A stretch of 64,000 bases of DNA from Pyrenopolyporus hunteri. Taxonomy: Eukaryota; Ascomycota; Sordariomycetes; Xylariales; Hypoxylaceae. This document shows, one piece after another, positions 27,101 to 38,235 of the stretch. Under the pieces are notes generated by a model. That model was not told where the DNA came from, did no database searches, and saw nothing but the letters and a program-made list of their open reading frames with translations. The position numbers and the translations under genes are program-made. Location: contig CADCXC010000038.1 in NCBI GenBank assembly GCA_902806595.1, positions 1,922,001 through 1,986,000 of the forward strand. The letters run 5' to 3'. Numbering within the stretch: position 1 is the stretch's first letter; each line of letters begins with the position of its first letter.

Positions 27101-27529
27101 CTCCGCCAGGACCTGAGCATCGAGGAAGTGAAAGCGCATCTTGTCGACATAATCAAGGGCTCTGCTCAGAAGACTTTGGCTAAGCCGAAGCCCCTAGAGC
27201 TAGAGAGAGGCTTTGCTACTATCCCTCTAAAGGGCATCGACGTGCCGTTCCACTCGACGTTCTTGCGATCAGGCGTTAAGCCGTTTAGAAACATCCTCCT
27301 AAAGAAGATCAACAAGACTTCGATCGATCCCGCCAAACTAGTCGGAAAGTACATTCCCAACGTAACAGCCCGGCCATTCGAGCTCACGAAGGAGTATTTC
27401 CAAAACGTGTACGACCTTACGGGCTCGCCGAAGATAGCCCAGATCTTGCAAGACTGGGATAGTTATCAGGACGAAGCCAACGGCGTCAACGGCGTGACCT
27501 CGCCTCCTATGCAGGTCAATGGTTATTAA
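21182..27529 (+). CDS. fas1: Fatty acid synthase subunit beta
   Basis: Two exons (21182-26378 and 26427-27529; 48 bp intron, GTAAGT donor, CTAAC branch) give 2099 residues, as expected for the fungal beta subunit. The order is acetyltransferase (GATGHSQG, nucleophile Ser288), FMN enoyl reductase (starting around PPIMVAGMTPATVPWDF, with an ELAGGGYYNG motif), double-hotdog dehydratase (MaoC-like SGDYNPIHVS and ITHGMYSS), then malonyl/palmitoyl transferase (GHSLGEYSALA, nucleophile Ser1839). The intron lies at the entry to the MPT domain, and joining gives DTYGFSILNIV in frame. It works with the alpha subunit transcribed in the opposite direction. The chosen ATG begins a conserved-looking N-terminus; there is no upstream in-frame exon I can support. 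Size and intact domains argue for the housekeeping synthase rather than a secondary-metabolite copy. Confidence 0.97.
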
Positions 27530-29111
27530 AGGGGTTGTATATAGAGCGAGCAAGCAGGCACTCGGGGTGCACTTTTGGTGGTCCAAAGAGGCGTCGGGGG
27601 TATTGAAAGCAATTACATCGCCCTAGTAACCTTGAAACTTATTGTATTCATTAGCTCTATGCCACTACGTCTTTTAATGACGTTGGGAAGGGGAATATCG
27701 GTACTGGTTTCATGCCATTATACACATAGATACGTCTGGAGTTGAGCCTCGCGAGTAATGATCACTTAACGATTTTTGTATTTTGTTGAGATCTCCATAT
27801 TTTGAGTCCACGCATATGCGGAACTCATTCATGTGTACTAATATATACCTAGGTACCTAATCGGCAGTTTAGCGGTTTTCAAGACCTCGACCCTAATACT
27901 AGACGTAAATTTCGAGGGCTGGGGCTGGGGATATTCTGTCTTGAAAATATAAAGGCCGTAAGGGAAAATAAACCTACTCCCTATATACCTTCGTAAAGTC
28001 GGGCAAACCTACCTAAGTACCTATGTAGGCGACGTACGCCGGTCGAAGCTTATCTTATTGAAACTTCCTAAGGCACTTGTGCAGAATACTCACTCGATGA
28101 TAATCTTGAAGACACGAAGGAGGATGTGGAGGGATATCTCGTCAAGGACAAGAAAGTCCTATCCGAATCACACCTCTCTACACAATAGTGGCGTCGATAG
28201 TGCCTGGTTTCGTCTTAACTTGAAGATATATCCTGTCTATGAACGATATGTTATTATATTGTCACTTTATTAATTTACGAGACCCTCCAACCGGCCCTAA
28301 GCTCTTACGGAATCACGGCGAGTTATCCATATCTCCGCGGGCCCATGCTCCTAGACGTCTAGCAAAGCACACTCGTACATGGAAATCTATGACAGTTCCC
28401 AGCTGTTGCTTATTATGCCTGATTTTAGTAGTAACCATATTACTCACAGCAATGGATAATTTTCTGGACAATCCAGAGACGGGTAACATCGTGGCCTTTT
28501 GGATTTTGACCCCGCCTGCATTACACACCCAGCTATGGAATTCATAATATTAGTTTAATCCAGCAGATCGCACGGCTTATATATCAACCCCAATACGATG
28601 ACATTGATGAATCGGGGCCCGTGCTAGTGGCGGATGAGATTGCCAGGCACCTTAGAGCGCTGGCATGTTGGAACCTCGTCTAGGTCAATGGTTGAAGTAT
28701 GGGTAGAGAAAAGTTTCAGAGAGTAGGGAAAACTCGATAGGGTTCTCTCGCTGTTAGGGTGTCTCTTATAATAATTGTTCAGCAATAGTGTAGTCATTAT
28801 CGTCGCGCGTATTGAATTGAGCTCGCGAGCCACGACTATGATCGAATGCAATAGACTCGGCAGGCCTCCCAAGGGTTCTATGACAGGGCTTTCATACAGT
28901 GGTTATAAGCTGTCCGATAGACGCAAACGCCTCTCATCAAACTGACGTGGCATAATGCAGGTAATAATAGTCCTGAATGCGACTTGCCAGAGTCCAAGTT
29001 AGATCCACGTAGTAAATACGCTCCCGCTAGATCCGCGTCCCTAAACCCACCGAACATGGTTGAAATCGGCCCCTGTTTACCTTTGCCCCCCCAACCAGCA
29101 CCACCGTGGCC
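27530..29111. other. Intergenic region, no supported gene
   Basis: The 3' ends of FAS beta (+) and the SGNH hydrolase (-) face each other here. The stretch is AT-rich with a TACCTAGGTACC element near 27846-27858. A 38-codon open run at 28072-28188 has a protein-like Asp/Glu/Lys-rich composition but no start or recognisable homology, so it is not called a gene. Confidence 0.55.
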
Positions 29112-29921
29112 TCAAAGTTCGCCGTCACCCACGATCCCTAGGTCCAACAGCCTCTTATAGAGTATATCAGCGACGGCCTTCATGCCCTCGAGGCGCGGGT
29201 GGTACGCGCAGCCGGCGTAGAACAGCTTCCACGAGAAGCCGAAGACCCAGGGCTCCGGCGCGCCGATAGCGTGGGCCTCGCTCGGCGCCGCCACAGACAC
29301 GACCTCGCACCATTCCTCGCGGCCCTCGGCGGCCTTGACCGTGGCCTCCAGAAGCCGCGCGGCCACGGCACGGTGGTGCGCGACGCGGTCCGGGCCGAAG
29401 GGCACGTCGACGCCCGCGCGTGTGTGCTCGCCCAGCATGGTGACGTACTCGACGACGAAGACGCGGGCGCGCGGGGCGCGGGCGTGGATCTCGTCGAGCA
29501 CGGCGGCGTAGCGGGCGGCCAGGCCGCGGACGTCGAGGCCGGCGGCGGCGAGGGGCGCGCCGCCGGTGCCGCGCAGGCGCAGGGCCAGGAGCCCGAGCCA
29601 GGAGGCGCGGAGGGTGTCCTCGAACAGGCCGCCGATGTAGCCGATGTCGTTGCCGCCGCAGAGCACGAAGACGACGTCGGCGGAGGCCGGCAGGCCCTCG
29701 ACCTGCGGCGGGAACACCTTGCCGCCGTAGTCCTGAGGCTCCGTCGTCAGGTTCGGCAGCGTCGCGCCGGACACCGATAGGTCCGTCAGCCGCGCGCCCA
29801 CCCGCTCGGATACCTGGCACGCGTAGTTGGCGCCCGAGCGCCTCGCCGCGTCGTCCACGCACGGCGGGATGCCGGGCCCCGCGGCGAAGGACGAGCCGAA
29901 GCTAGCTATGTGGAGGGGCAT
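29112..29921 (-). CDS. SGNH/GDSL-type esterase or lipase
   Basis: A single-exon frame of 269 residues starts at ATG 29921. SGNH blocks are in the right order: FGSSFAAG near the N-terminus (nucleophile Ser11, with the usual GDS changed to GSS), SGATLPNL (Gly52, block II), CGGND (Asn91, block III) and AYHPRLEGM (His241, block V). The Asp that normally lies three residues before the His is Cys238, so the enzyme may use a Ser-His dyad. No signal peptide is seen, so it is probably intracellular; the ester substrate is unknown. The gene is markedly GC-rich, which creates long shadow frames on both strands. The overall look resembles actinobacterial SGNH hydrolases, so bacterial ancestry is possible but unproven. 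Its promoter is in the spacer above 29921. Confidence 0.85.
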   Translation of the reverse strand: MPLHIASFGSSFAAGPGIPPCVDDAARRSGANYACQVSERVGARLTDLSVSGATLPNLTTEPQDYGGKVFPPQVEGLPASADVVFVLCGGNDIGYIGGLFEDTLRASWLGLLALRLRGTGGAPLAAAGLDVRGLAARYAAVLDEIHARAPRARVFVVEYVTMLGEHTRAGVDVPFGPDRVAHHRAVAARLLEATVKAAEGREEWCEVVSVAAPSEAHAIGAPEPWVFGFSWKLFYAGCAYHPRLEGMKAVADILYKRLLDLGIVGDGEL

Positions 29922-32027
29922 GTTTGGTGGAGGTGGAGGTGGAGGCAGGAAAGAAAGAGGAGGGAAAGACAGGTAATAAGGGTTTCGGAAAACCTGGTTA
30001 GGTAGGTTTAGTGTAGTAATATGTTTTGCTTTTCTTTTTTCGTGATTAGGAGATAGATGGGGCTGACAACGTGTTTCGCGTATGGGTAAGTCTCAATAAA
30101 TAGGTACGGTAGGTAGATCAAGACCCTCTTTAGGCCGGGTCAGTTGAGAAGGTTGCATATGCCGTATGTAAGACGATGGAGTTGGGGGCTGGGGAGAACT
30201 GCTGGAAGAGAAGAAGCGGTTCGGCTCGGGGTTTCTTTTGGAGCGTTCCACAGCGCTTTTGGTGCCGGTCCGGGGAGTTTCTAGCTAACCCCCTCTCCCC
30301 TATTCCTACCAATTCCTACTCCTATATACCCCTCGGTAGTTCATGTTTGTTCATGTCGTGCCCCCCGGTATCTGCATTGGCCAATCAGTGAGCGTCGAGC
30401 TTGCTTTTATTTTCAGTTACACCGCTTAAACAGGTTTACGATGCTGTATCTCTGCAAATTGTTAAGACTTATTTAGTATGTATAGTTAGGATCATTAATT
30501 GGAAGTGGTAGACTTGGGTTTTAATAGAATTGACGGATATATTGGCTGGTTTACTAAATTATGCGGTTTGGAAATAGAAGCTACGAGTTCGGTTATGTTA
30601 TCATTATTTACTACGGGCACATAGATACCTTCTTAGGTAGGAGTCTTGGAAATTACTGGGAAAACAATGCATATTGATCTCTGAAGGTGTCCTATTACCT
30701 AGTCCGATCCCATATTGTACCTACCTACCTACCTAGGTACGACTTCTTAGCCATGATATACTTAGGGAAATGGTGCTATTTCTGGTGTAACGCAATTAAT
30801 CAAAAGAATGAGGACAAACTCAGGTAACCAAGCTGCCAATTTTAGCTCCTTGGTGCTGACTCTGGGGGCACCTTTGGAGACACGGGGCCCGTAGTCGGCA
30901 TATATAGGATGGAACCTCCCAAGGTCCCTTCGCCACAAATTTCCACACCATTAAATTATATGCATATCGAAAAATCGGTAAAGGAAAAAAAAAAGGTGTA
31001 ATGAAATCGAAAAAGAGGCGAGCGTAAAGGGATTTAGGGAAAGGCGAACCGGGCACAGAGTGAGCTCGCGTTAGGTATTTTAAGTGAGAAGTTCGAGTTG
31101 CAGGTGGATGTTTAAGCTGTAGCACAGAGAGTCAGGAGACACTAGATACCGCAAGTCACCTAGATTAGGTACTAATGATGGCTGGTAGCTTAATCTGCAT
31201 CTGCAGCGGGGGCCGTGGAGCTGCGCGGGGTACCTGGAGCGACCTCTAGGCCTCTTAGGTACGTAGCTGGCACCAATAGGAAAGCGGTCCCGGGTGCCGG
31301 CGTTGACCGACTTCCATCGGACGTCACCATAACGCTGTGCGCCGGTGGACACTTCGGTCGCAGATGCCACTACTTCCCAGGTACCACAGCATCGCCTAGA
31401 CACACACGCTATCCCCTACGTCGGTACCTGACCGAGTCAGGCCCTGGGCAGCTTCCGTGTTGGTTAGACGCAGGAACGCCCATTAGAGTCTCGCCTAATC
31501 TAGAAGAACTAGAAGATTGCCTTATCTGGCGGGCTCTAAAAGTCCGCTAGCGTTCCCGTCTTATGCTATCTCGGAATTTATTGCGATATCTTTATCTTTA
31601 CCTTCTTTTTCCTTCTCTCCCTTTTTTTTAAATTATTTCCCCGCTCCGGATGATGAGATAATTCTATCGATCCCACTTACATCATCCATAGCGTATCACC
31701 AAGTTCGAACACTATCTCCTCGTATAATCAGGTTCTTAAGAGATCGCCTATGTGCAGATATCACCGCTTGCCCGGGTCGAGCATAAGTCGGAGTCGGTGC
31801 GGGTTGAGGGAGGATTGAGTGGAATGAGGTTGGACGGACCTGGTCTCACAGGGCTGGTGACATCTTACCACTTTTTCCCGTGACTATAACGCCAAGGGAT
31901 TCAGCAAGCGTCCTGCTCAGCGTGTAAAAAAAGAGATTTAAACCCCTAAATCTAATTGCATCAAGAAGGGGGTATAATCTAGAGAAAGGCGGGAAGACAA
32001 GAGGATCGGAAGGAAGACAGCGTAGCC
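29922..32027. other. Divergent intergenic region (SGNH hydrolase / guanine deaminase)
   Basis: About 2.1 kb between two outward-facing genes, so it contains both promoters. The middle is AT-rich with a TACCTACCTACCTAGGTAC cluster at 30719-30740 and an A-rich run near 30985-31000. A GC-richer patch at 31195-31560 has a 111-codon + frame without recognisable similarity. T/C-rich tracts near 31590-31640 may belong to the deaminase promoter. Confidence 0.5.
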
Positions 32028-33541
32028 ATGGCTCCTCGAGGGAACGAGAAGAACCAGCTATTCCTGGGCCTGTTTATACACAGCATCAAGCTCGGCGAGC
32101 TTCAATACCTTCATGATACCGCTGTCTGCGTAGACAAGTCCGGCAAGATCGTTGCCGTCGAGCCGCAGTGCGATCAAAAGAAGGCCGAGCAGACTGTGTA
32201 TCCCAAGCTGGGTTGGGAGGCGAACGACGTTATCGTCACTATCGGAAGAGCTAACCAATTCTTCTTCCCTGGCTTCATCGGTAAGCACACGTCTGGCCCC
32301 TTTATCAGTTTTCAGATCAAGTCCTTCCCCCCGCCTTTTGCTCACGAAAATCAGACACCCATATACATGCGCCACAGTATCCAAATGTGGGCATCTTCGG
32401 AAAGTCAACGCTGCTGGATTGGTTGAATACCTACACATTCCCGATGGAGGCGTCCCTTTCATCGCTCCCGAAGGCTCGCAGGGTGTATACCCGCTGTGTC
32501 CAACGGACGCTCGCCTACGGCACAACGACGGCAGCCTACTACGCCACCATCCACGTCCCCTCCACGAACTTGCTCGCCGACCTGTGTCTCTCCATGGGCC
32601 AACGCGCCTTCGTCGGCCGCGTGTGCATGGATAACCTAGGACCGGACTACTACCTCGACGAATCGGCGGCGCAGTCCATCGCCGCGACTCGTGCAACCAT
32701 CGACCACATCCGCAGCATCGACGCCAACTTCGACCTCGTCAGCCCAATCCTCACGCCACGCTTCGCGCCAGCCTGCACCTCGGAAGCCATGACGCTCCTC
32801 GGCGCCCTACACAAGGAGACCAACCTGCCGATCCAGACGCACATCGCCGAGAACGTCGCGGAGCTGCGGCTGGTGCGGGAGCTATTCCCGGGCTCGAAGC
32901 ACTACGCGGACGTGTACGACGCGCACGGCCTCCTGGGGGCGCGCACGGTGCTCGCGCACGCGATCCACCTCGCGGACGAGGAGGCGGACCTGGTCGCGCG
33001 CCGCGGCGCCAAGGTCGCCCACTGCCCCTGCAGCAACTCGGCGCTGAGCAGCGGCGAGGCCCGCGTCCGCTGGCTGCTCGACAAGGGCGTCGCCGTCGGC
33101 CTCGGCACCGACGTCAGCGGCGGCTACAGCCCCAGCGTGCTCGAGGCCGCGCGCCAGGCCGCCCTGGTCTCGAACCACCTCGCCATGCCGCCGCGGGCCG
33201 ACGCGCCGCCCCCGGACGAGCGCGCGCGCCTGAGCGTCGAGGAGGTGTTGCATTTGGCGACGCGGGGCGGCGCCGAGGTCGTGGGGCTCAAGGATAGGGT
33301 TGGCGCGTTCGAGGTCGGCATGGAGTGGGACGCGCAGTTGATTGGGCTGGGCGTTGTGCCGGGTGGAGAGGGGGGACAGGGAGAAAGGGAAGAAAGAGAA
33401 GATGAGGGGGATACCGGAAACGTGGATATCTTCGGCTGGGAGCGGTGGGAGGACCGCGTGGCGAAGTGGGTGTTTAACGGCGACGATAGAAACGTGAAGA
33501 AAGTCTGGGTGCGTGGACGACTTGTGCATGAGCGTCGATGA
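32028..33541 (+). CDS. Guanine deaminase
   Basis: Two exons (32028-32280 and 32355-33541; 74 bp intron) give 479 residues. It is an amidohydrolase-superfamily metalloenzyme that converts guanine to xanthine and ammonia in purine salvage and catabolism, in the cytosol. Joining restores the zinc motif PGFIDTHIHAPQYPN, with His87 and His89 as the first metal ligands; both the Asp and these histidines would be lost without splicing. Later ligands are in THIAEN (His), LAHAIHL (His) and GTDVSGG (Asp). A conserved-looking FGKSTLLDWLNTYTFP follows the HxH motif as in eukaryotic guanine deaminases. A Gly/Glu-rich insertion near residues 425-440 is specific to this copy or its lineage. The 3' half is very GC-rich, which explains the long antisense frames. 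The ATG is well placed (GCCATGG). Confidence 0.95.
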
Positions 33542-34340
33542 GTGGGTGAGTGCGGTGAGTGGGTAGGTAGATAGATGGATGGTTCGACGGATGGCTAGAT
33601 AGAACGGTAGATGGATGGATGGTCGACGGATGAATGGACGAATGAATGGATGTATGAATTTACGGATATCTAGGTCGATAGAATGCTGTAGATAAAAGTA
33701 AAGCAAATAGATGGTGTCCGGATGCTTGTATATATCTAAAGTGGTACTGAGTATAGTGTACCGTTACGTCGTATGGTAAGAGTATCCGGTATTGCCCCTT
33801 TTCTTCTACAGCCCTAAATCGATTATACGCTACGAGCTTACCGACTTTATTTTCGGGAAGCGCAAGCCGTCTTCTTTTAAATTGGAAGCTGTTTCGGCGT
33901 CGATAACTTGGTATAATTAATTAGGACTCAATGACGGGCTCCGAGTAATGATCACCCTCAAACTACTCTCATTGCCGATACACAAGTTCATAGGATCATA
34001 ATGCGGCCGAGCAATCACCAAACTGGGGACGCAATATCTCATCCGGAACGCGAAGCGATATCATTGAGGCTATTCGGGGTATCAATCCGATAGAAGACGT
34101 AACTGACTATGGAAGACTGTTGCTTGCCAAAGCAACAATACCTAGCGTTGCAAACATCGACGCCATAGCTAAAATTCCCAGCCCCAACCGACGCCAGTCG
34201 CCGGAATTTTCGTATAAATCCAGCCGTTAGCATTGCTGCTATTCCACAATAATTTCTACCGAGTGACGTTCCGGGCGACTATATACGTCTAAGTGTACAG
34301 AGCCCCTACCTCCTATAGGTACCTAGGTATAAACGTTGGT
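33542..34340. other. Short convergent spacer with tetranucleotide repeats
   Basis: This lies between the 3' ends of guanine deaminase (+) and the Zn2Cys6 gene (-). The first 120 bp are an imperfect TGGA/GATA/AATG tetranucleotide run (about 33545-33660). A TACCTAGGTA element is at about 34319-34329. No gene is seen. Confidence 0.6.
33545..33660. repeat. Imperfect tetranucleotide microsatellite
   Basis: Runs of TAGATAGATGGATGG, ATGGATGGATGG and GAATGGA-type units form a degenerate tetranucleotide repeat just after the guanine deaminase stop codon, probably within its 3' UTR. Confidence 0.75.
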
Positions 34341-37300
34341 CTAGTGTGCGGAACCGCTGGCTCTTAGCAGATCGTATATGGACTGGTCGTCCGACCCGGA
34401 ACCGTAGCTGTGCCCCGAGTAATTAGGCACGTTAGATCTATGGCCGTTATATGCGGTCTGGTTTGAATGCGTGGTGCCGCCGTAGGCGTTGGTCCGATTG
34501 CTGCTATAACTATTCTGATTTGCGCTACTACTATTATTGTGGGCAGTAGAATTAAAACCGTACCAATTTTGATGGGATTGCTGGCTAGTGCTTGGTTGCT
34601 GTGCCGAATAGGACCCATAAGACTGAGACTGGTGTTGGCTATAGGAGGTGTTCTGGTGCGAGACCCGCGACTCGGTAGAACCCGCCCCGTAGTTACTAGA
34701 GTTAGAGGGTGTAGCAGTTGTTGCTGTCATAGAATAGGTATTGTTTTGATGTGATTGGCTCTGGGGCTGGTTACCCCGAGTTTGAGAGGTCGGCCATTGA
34801 GGAGTGGTAGTGTTATTAGTGGTGCTGTATGCGGACGACTGGGCGAGGGCTTGGGAGAGAGGGTTTGACGAGCCACTGCTTCGAGAATAATCGTACGCTG
34901 GCGCCGAGGAGTATGACGCCGAAGTTATGGCAGCAGTAGCGTGATATGAGCCAGGCTCGTAGGCAATACGCGATGAACCTTGGTCGCCGTTTGCATTGTC
35001 ATAATGCCCGTTAGTTGAATTATCGTAACGTGAATAAGGGTTATAATTTGGAACCGACGTTGACGAAGTTGTATTGTAAGACGCCGTTATAGCGGCTTGG
35101 GGTGCTTGGGGTGGAGGGCGAGAGACGGATGCGACGGGTGTACTAGTTCGTGACCTATGGTCTTGCCGAGATTTTGTCCTCGCCGCGGCCTGGTATGGTG
35201 ATGTTATCACCGATGTTGGCTGCCTTTGTTTTTGTGCTGCGACCTGTGATAAGGCCGCCACGTGTTGTAAACCATCATTGATTTGTTGGCTTGCTTCGAC
35301 ATCAGGTGTGCGTACCGTCGCCCGATTGGAAACCTGCTGCTGGGTCAATGTCGGTGACACTGTATTGGCGCGTCCCGCCATGACTGCTTCATTCCAATTA
35401 GGTGTGTTTTGTGGGATAGCTGGTATCGGTGTCGGTTGCTGTGTCGGCGTCTGCTTATTTTGGCCGGTTGGGAGGCTCCGGCGGTCTGATCTTGACGTGC
35501 CCCGCCTCTTCCGGCTTGCTGTCGGAGTCGGCTGTGGGAAAGTCAAACCAGACGAATGCTCGATCTGGTGGGACTCTGATGGGAAGGTTAAGCTGGGCGG
35601 GGGCTCAGCCTGAGTCTCGCGAAGTTTGGAATCCGGAAACGTCAATGCTGGCGTAGATGGCTGCGCAGGTGACGGGCCCGGATTTGGGGGGAACGTGAGT
35701 CTATCACTGGAATTCGGGTAATACTGCATCGCTGAGGTCTGCTCCGAAGGTTCAGGGGCAACGGGCGGCTGCTCAATAGGACCTGATAGGATATTTGGAT
35801 CCGGGATGAATTCCTCGTTATCCGGATCTGGAGCCGGCGGAATATCAGTGTGTGTTTGGCTCGGAATCGAAACCTGCGCTTCTTCTTCGGCCTGCATTTG
35901 GGACTGGATTTGTTCGCTTTCTCCGGGCAAGTCAGAGTCCTCGTTTTCAACCACCTCACCCGATATCCCGGATCTCCTGCGACGTGGCTTTGGCGGTAGA
36001 TAAACACATTCAACTTCACTGTTGATACAAACGGAACACCTGGGATGCTCCTTCGTGCACTAGGAAGTGTTAGAATCAGGCTCACATTGAAGGGATACGG
36101 TATCAGTGTATTTACCTTCACTTTCTTGGTTCTGCAAGTCTCGCAACTACCGCGCGTTTTCTTCCTAGCCGGCGTCAGGGTAGAAGTTGTTGTCCCAATC
36201 TCGCCACTCTGTTGCACTGGCACTACCGCACCATCACCGATGGGAAGTTGGGCTGCTGGCTCGGGCTTTTTCCTTCGAGAACGCTTCTTCGTAGGCGTCT
36301 CGGTCGTTCCCGGAGTCGACGTGGGCCCCGGACCGGTTACCGGAGTTGTAATAGTAGACTGTTTCCCCGTGGGGGTAGTATTCGCTGTCGAAGCCTGATC
36401 TTTTTCGTCTGGATGGACAATCCTTAGCCGCTCAGCACCATATTTAACTAGCATTTCTAATGAAGCTGTCTGTAGACTCGGCGCCTGGTTTGCGAAAATG
36501 CTAAATTGCTCCTCAGACAACGTCGCGGGGTCAATGCCCTTCTCGTTTAAGAGATCGATCGCGGTCCGTTTTCGTCGTTCGAATTCATCTGGAGGGACGT
36601 TAAGAACCGACACGATTTGAGAGCCGTTCTGATCCACACTTTGTGACTCAGCATTATCCTGATCATTCTGGCCACTCCCAAGAGAAGGACCGTCCATCGG
36701 TGCTTCTGGCGCTTTGCCCTTCTTTCTGGCGCGTTTCCTGCGGCTTCCTTCCTCACCTTCGGCTGGTGGTGGTCGCTTGACCCTGGGCGTTTTTTGATTG
36801 CCTGCATTGTTATTGGTGGGCGCCGGTGGGAGAGTAGGAGCTATGAGGTCCACGAGCTGACCAACCGTCCTGTGGATGGGAGTATGGTTGTATTTAACAA
36901 TGACGGCTCTGACTGGCTTGGAGAAGATGATCGTGAGCGTTCCACGGCAGTCGAAAGCCGGACGAGCTATGATAAAGTTAGGGATTGCCTATATCATGTC
37001 CTGGGGATATATTCTTACAAGCGTTGATCGGGTCTAGGCTGCCTGGCCCGCTGTAGCTGCCAATCGCATTCTTCTCGGCATTCTTCGCATTCGCGCGATG
37101 CCAGGCCTGTAACGAGTCTTTACAGATGTACGTAAACGTCCAACCCTGCTGATCTCGAGATACTTCCCGAGCGATCCACGTACTACGGTCAAGGAGTCCT
37201 AACGCACTAACTATGTGCTTTGCGACAGCGCGCTGGAGGACGGGATCGTCGCCGGGTTGATTCTGTACCATCTCCGAGACATTCACCGATCGAGTAACGG

Positions 37301-37529
37301 GTTGTTCGTGCGGCTGAGTTGCAGGATTAACAACAGCGTCGGCAGGGGCATCTTCGGTGTCCGCGTTCAGGTGGATGACGGCGTGATATCGAAGCTCGAA
37401 GGTAGACGAAGCATGCTCGGCGCGCGTCTCGGATAACTTGGATGCGAGGAGGTGATGCAGTCTGTCTTGAATTTCTTGAACGGAACTGCACACCTGGTTC
37501 CCCCTTGAGGAGTCCATTAGGACGTCCAT
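34341..37529 (-). CDS. Zn2Cys6 transcription regulator with prion-like tail
   Basis: Three exons (37019-37529, 36116-36966, 34341-36059; introns 52 and 56 bp) close in frame to 1026 residues. The fungal binuclear zinc cluster has spacing Cys-x2-Cys-x6-Cys-x6-Cys-x2-Cys-x6-Cys and starts at Cys445. The second intron splits it after GSCETCRTKKVK, and joining restores CTKEHPRCSVC. The cluster lies in the middle of the protein rather than near the N-terminus. Exon 1 and early exon 2 carry a separate conserved-looking region (TLTIIFSKPVRAVIVKYNHT), followed by Lys/Arg stretches. The C-terminal 400 residues are Ser/Asn/Gln/Tyr-rich low complexity. The start is the first ATG after an in-frame TAA; an extra upstream exon cannot be excluded. 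No fungal-specific TF middle homology region was seen. A nuclear regulator; targets unknown. Confidence 0.83.
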
Positions 37530-38235
37530 CTTCGGCGACAGCTCGGGGGAGAAGCTGTTTCGATATTCTCGAGGACTGCCACCAGGATCGCGGGATGCGA
37601 ACGATTAAAATCCGAGACGCAGCGGGATAGAAGTATGCAGGTGGAGAGGTTTTACTGAACGCGTTAGGAGGTTGGTGAGTCGCGGCCGCGGCTCCGCTTG
37701 GGGGATAATGTGGCTGAAGAAGAAATACGGTAGGTAGGTACATAAGGTACTCCGTCCCGGTACATCCATGCACGTCTCTACGAGTGTTACGTGGAGGTAC
37801 CCAAGTACCGTGTACTAAAAGTTTGGTCAATGCTGTCATGTGACGGACGACCTGTCGGGCCCGGGAGCCGATCGATGAACCTAGCTAGAGCCCCAATGAT
37901 GAGCTAAGTCCCCTAAGTTAGGTACCTATGGTGGGACACCCACCACCAAAATATAGTGAGTAATCCATACAGTTTAAAGCACAACAAACCAGCTCCTACG
38001 CCTTGACCTGCTATATACTCAACTTTCAGCACGTCTTCATTAATCGATTTATATGGAACCTAGTCGCCCGGAACTAAATATCTAGAATTCCATGCCGAAT
38101 GTAACATTTTGGATAGATAGCACGTGGCAAAGTCTGGTATGGTACGAGCGAGGCAATCATCGCCGACGCCGAGAATAGCGCTGTCCCCAATCGCTTTACT
38201 CTGGACAAATCAATTCGTCACCAGCCCGTATTTAT
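37530..38235. promoter_or_regulatory. Spacer between Ku70 and the Zn2Cys6 gene
   Basis: About 700 bp between the Ku70 stop and the next minus-strand start codon. The part near 37530-37850 is GC-rich and open in several frames; it probably is the promoter and 5' UTR of the Zn2Cys6 gene. A GGTACC element is at about 37920. No independent gene is supported. Confidence 0.5.

Noticed and set aside
29167..29862. Long frames on both strands (231 codons minus, 193 codons plus)
   Set aside because: They overlap the SGNH hydrolase, are Arg/Ala/Gly-rich and arise from its strong G/C third-position bias.
31215..31550. 111-codon + frame upstream of guanine deaminase
   Set aside because: It lies in a GC-richer patch of the divergent promoter region, overlaps an antisense frame of similar length and shows no motif.
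32058..33706. Antisense frames of 212 and 274 codons
   Set aside because: Both overlap the guanine deaminase exons; translations show no domains and run through the tetranucleotide repeat 3' of the gene.
35642..36853. 403-codon frame read straight through the zinc cluster
   Set aside because: Its second half runs through an intron and then the wrong frame. Splicing at 36115/36060 restores the third zinc cysteine and the downstream exon.
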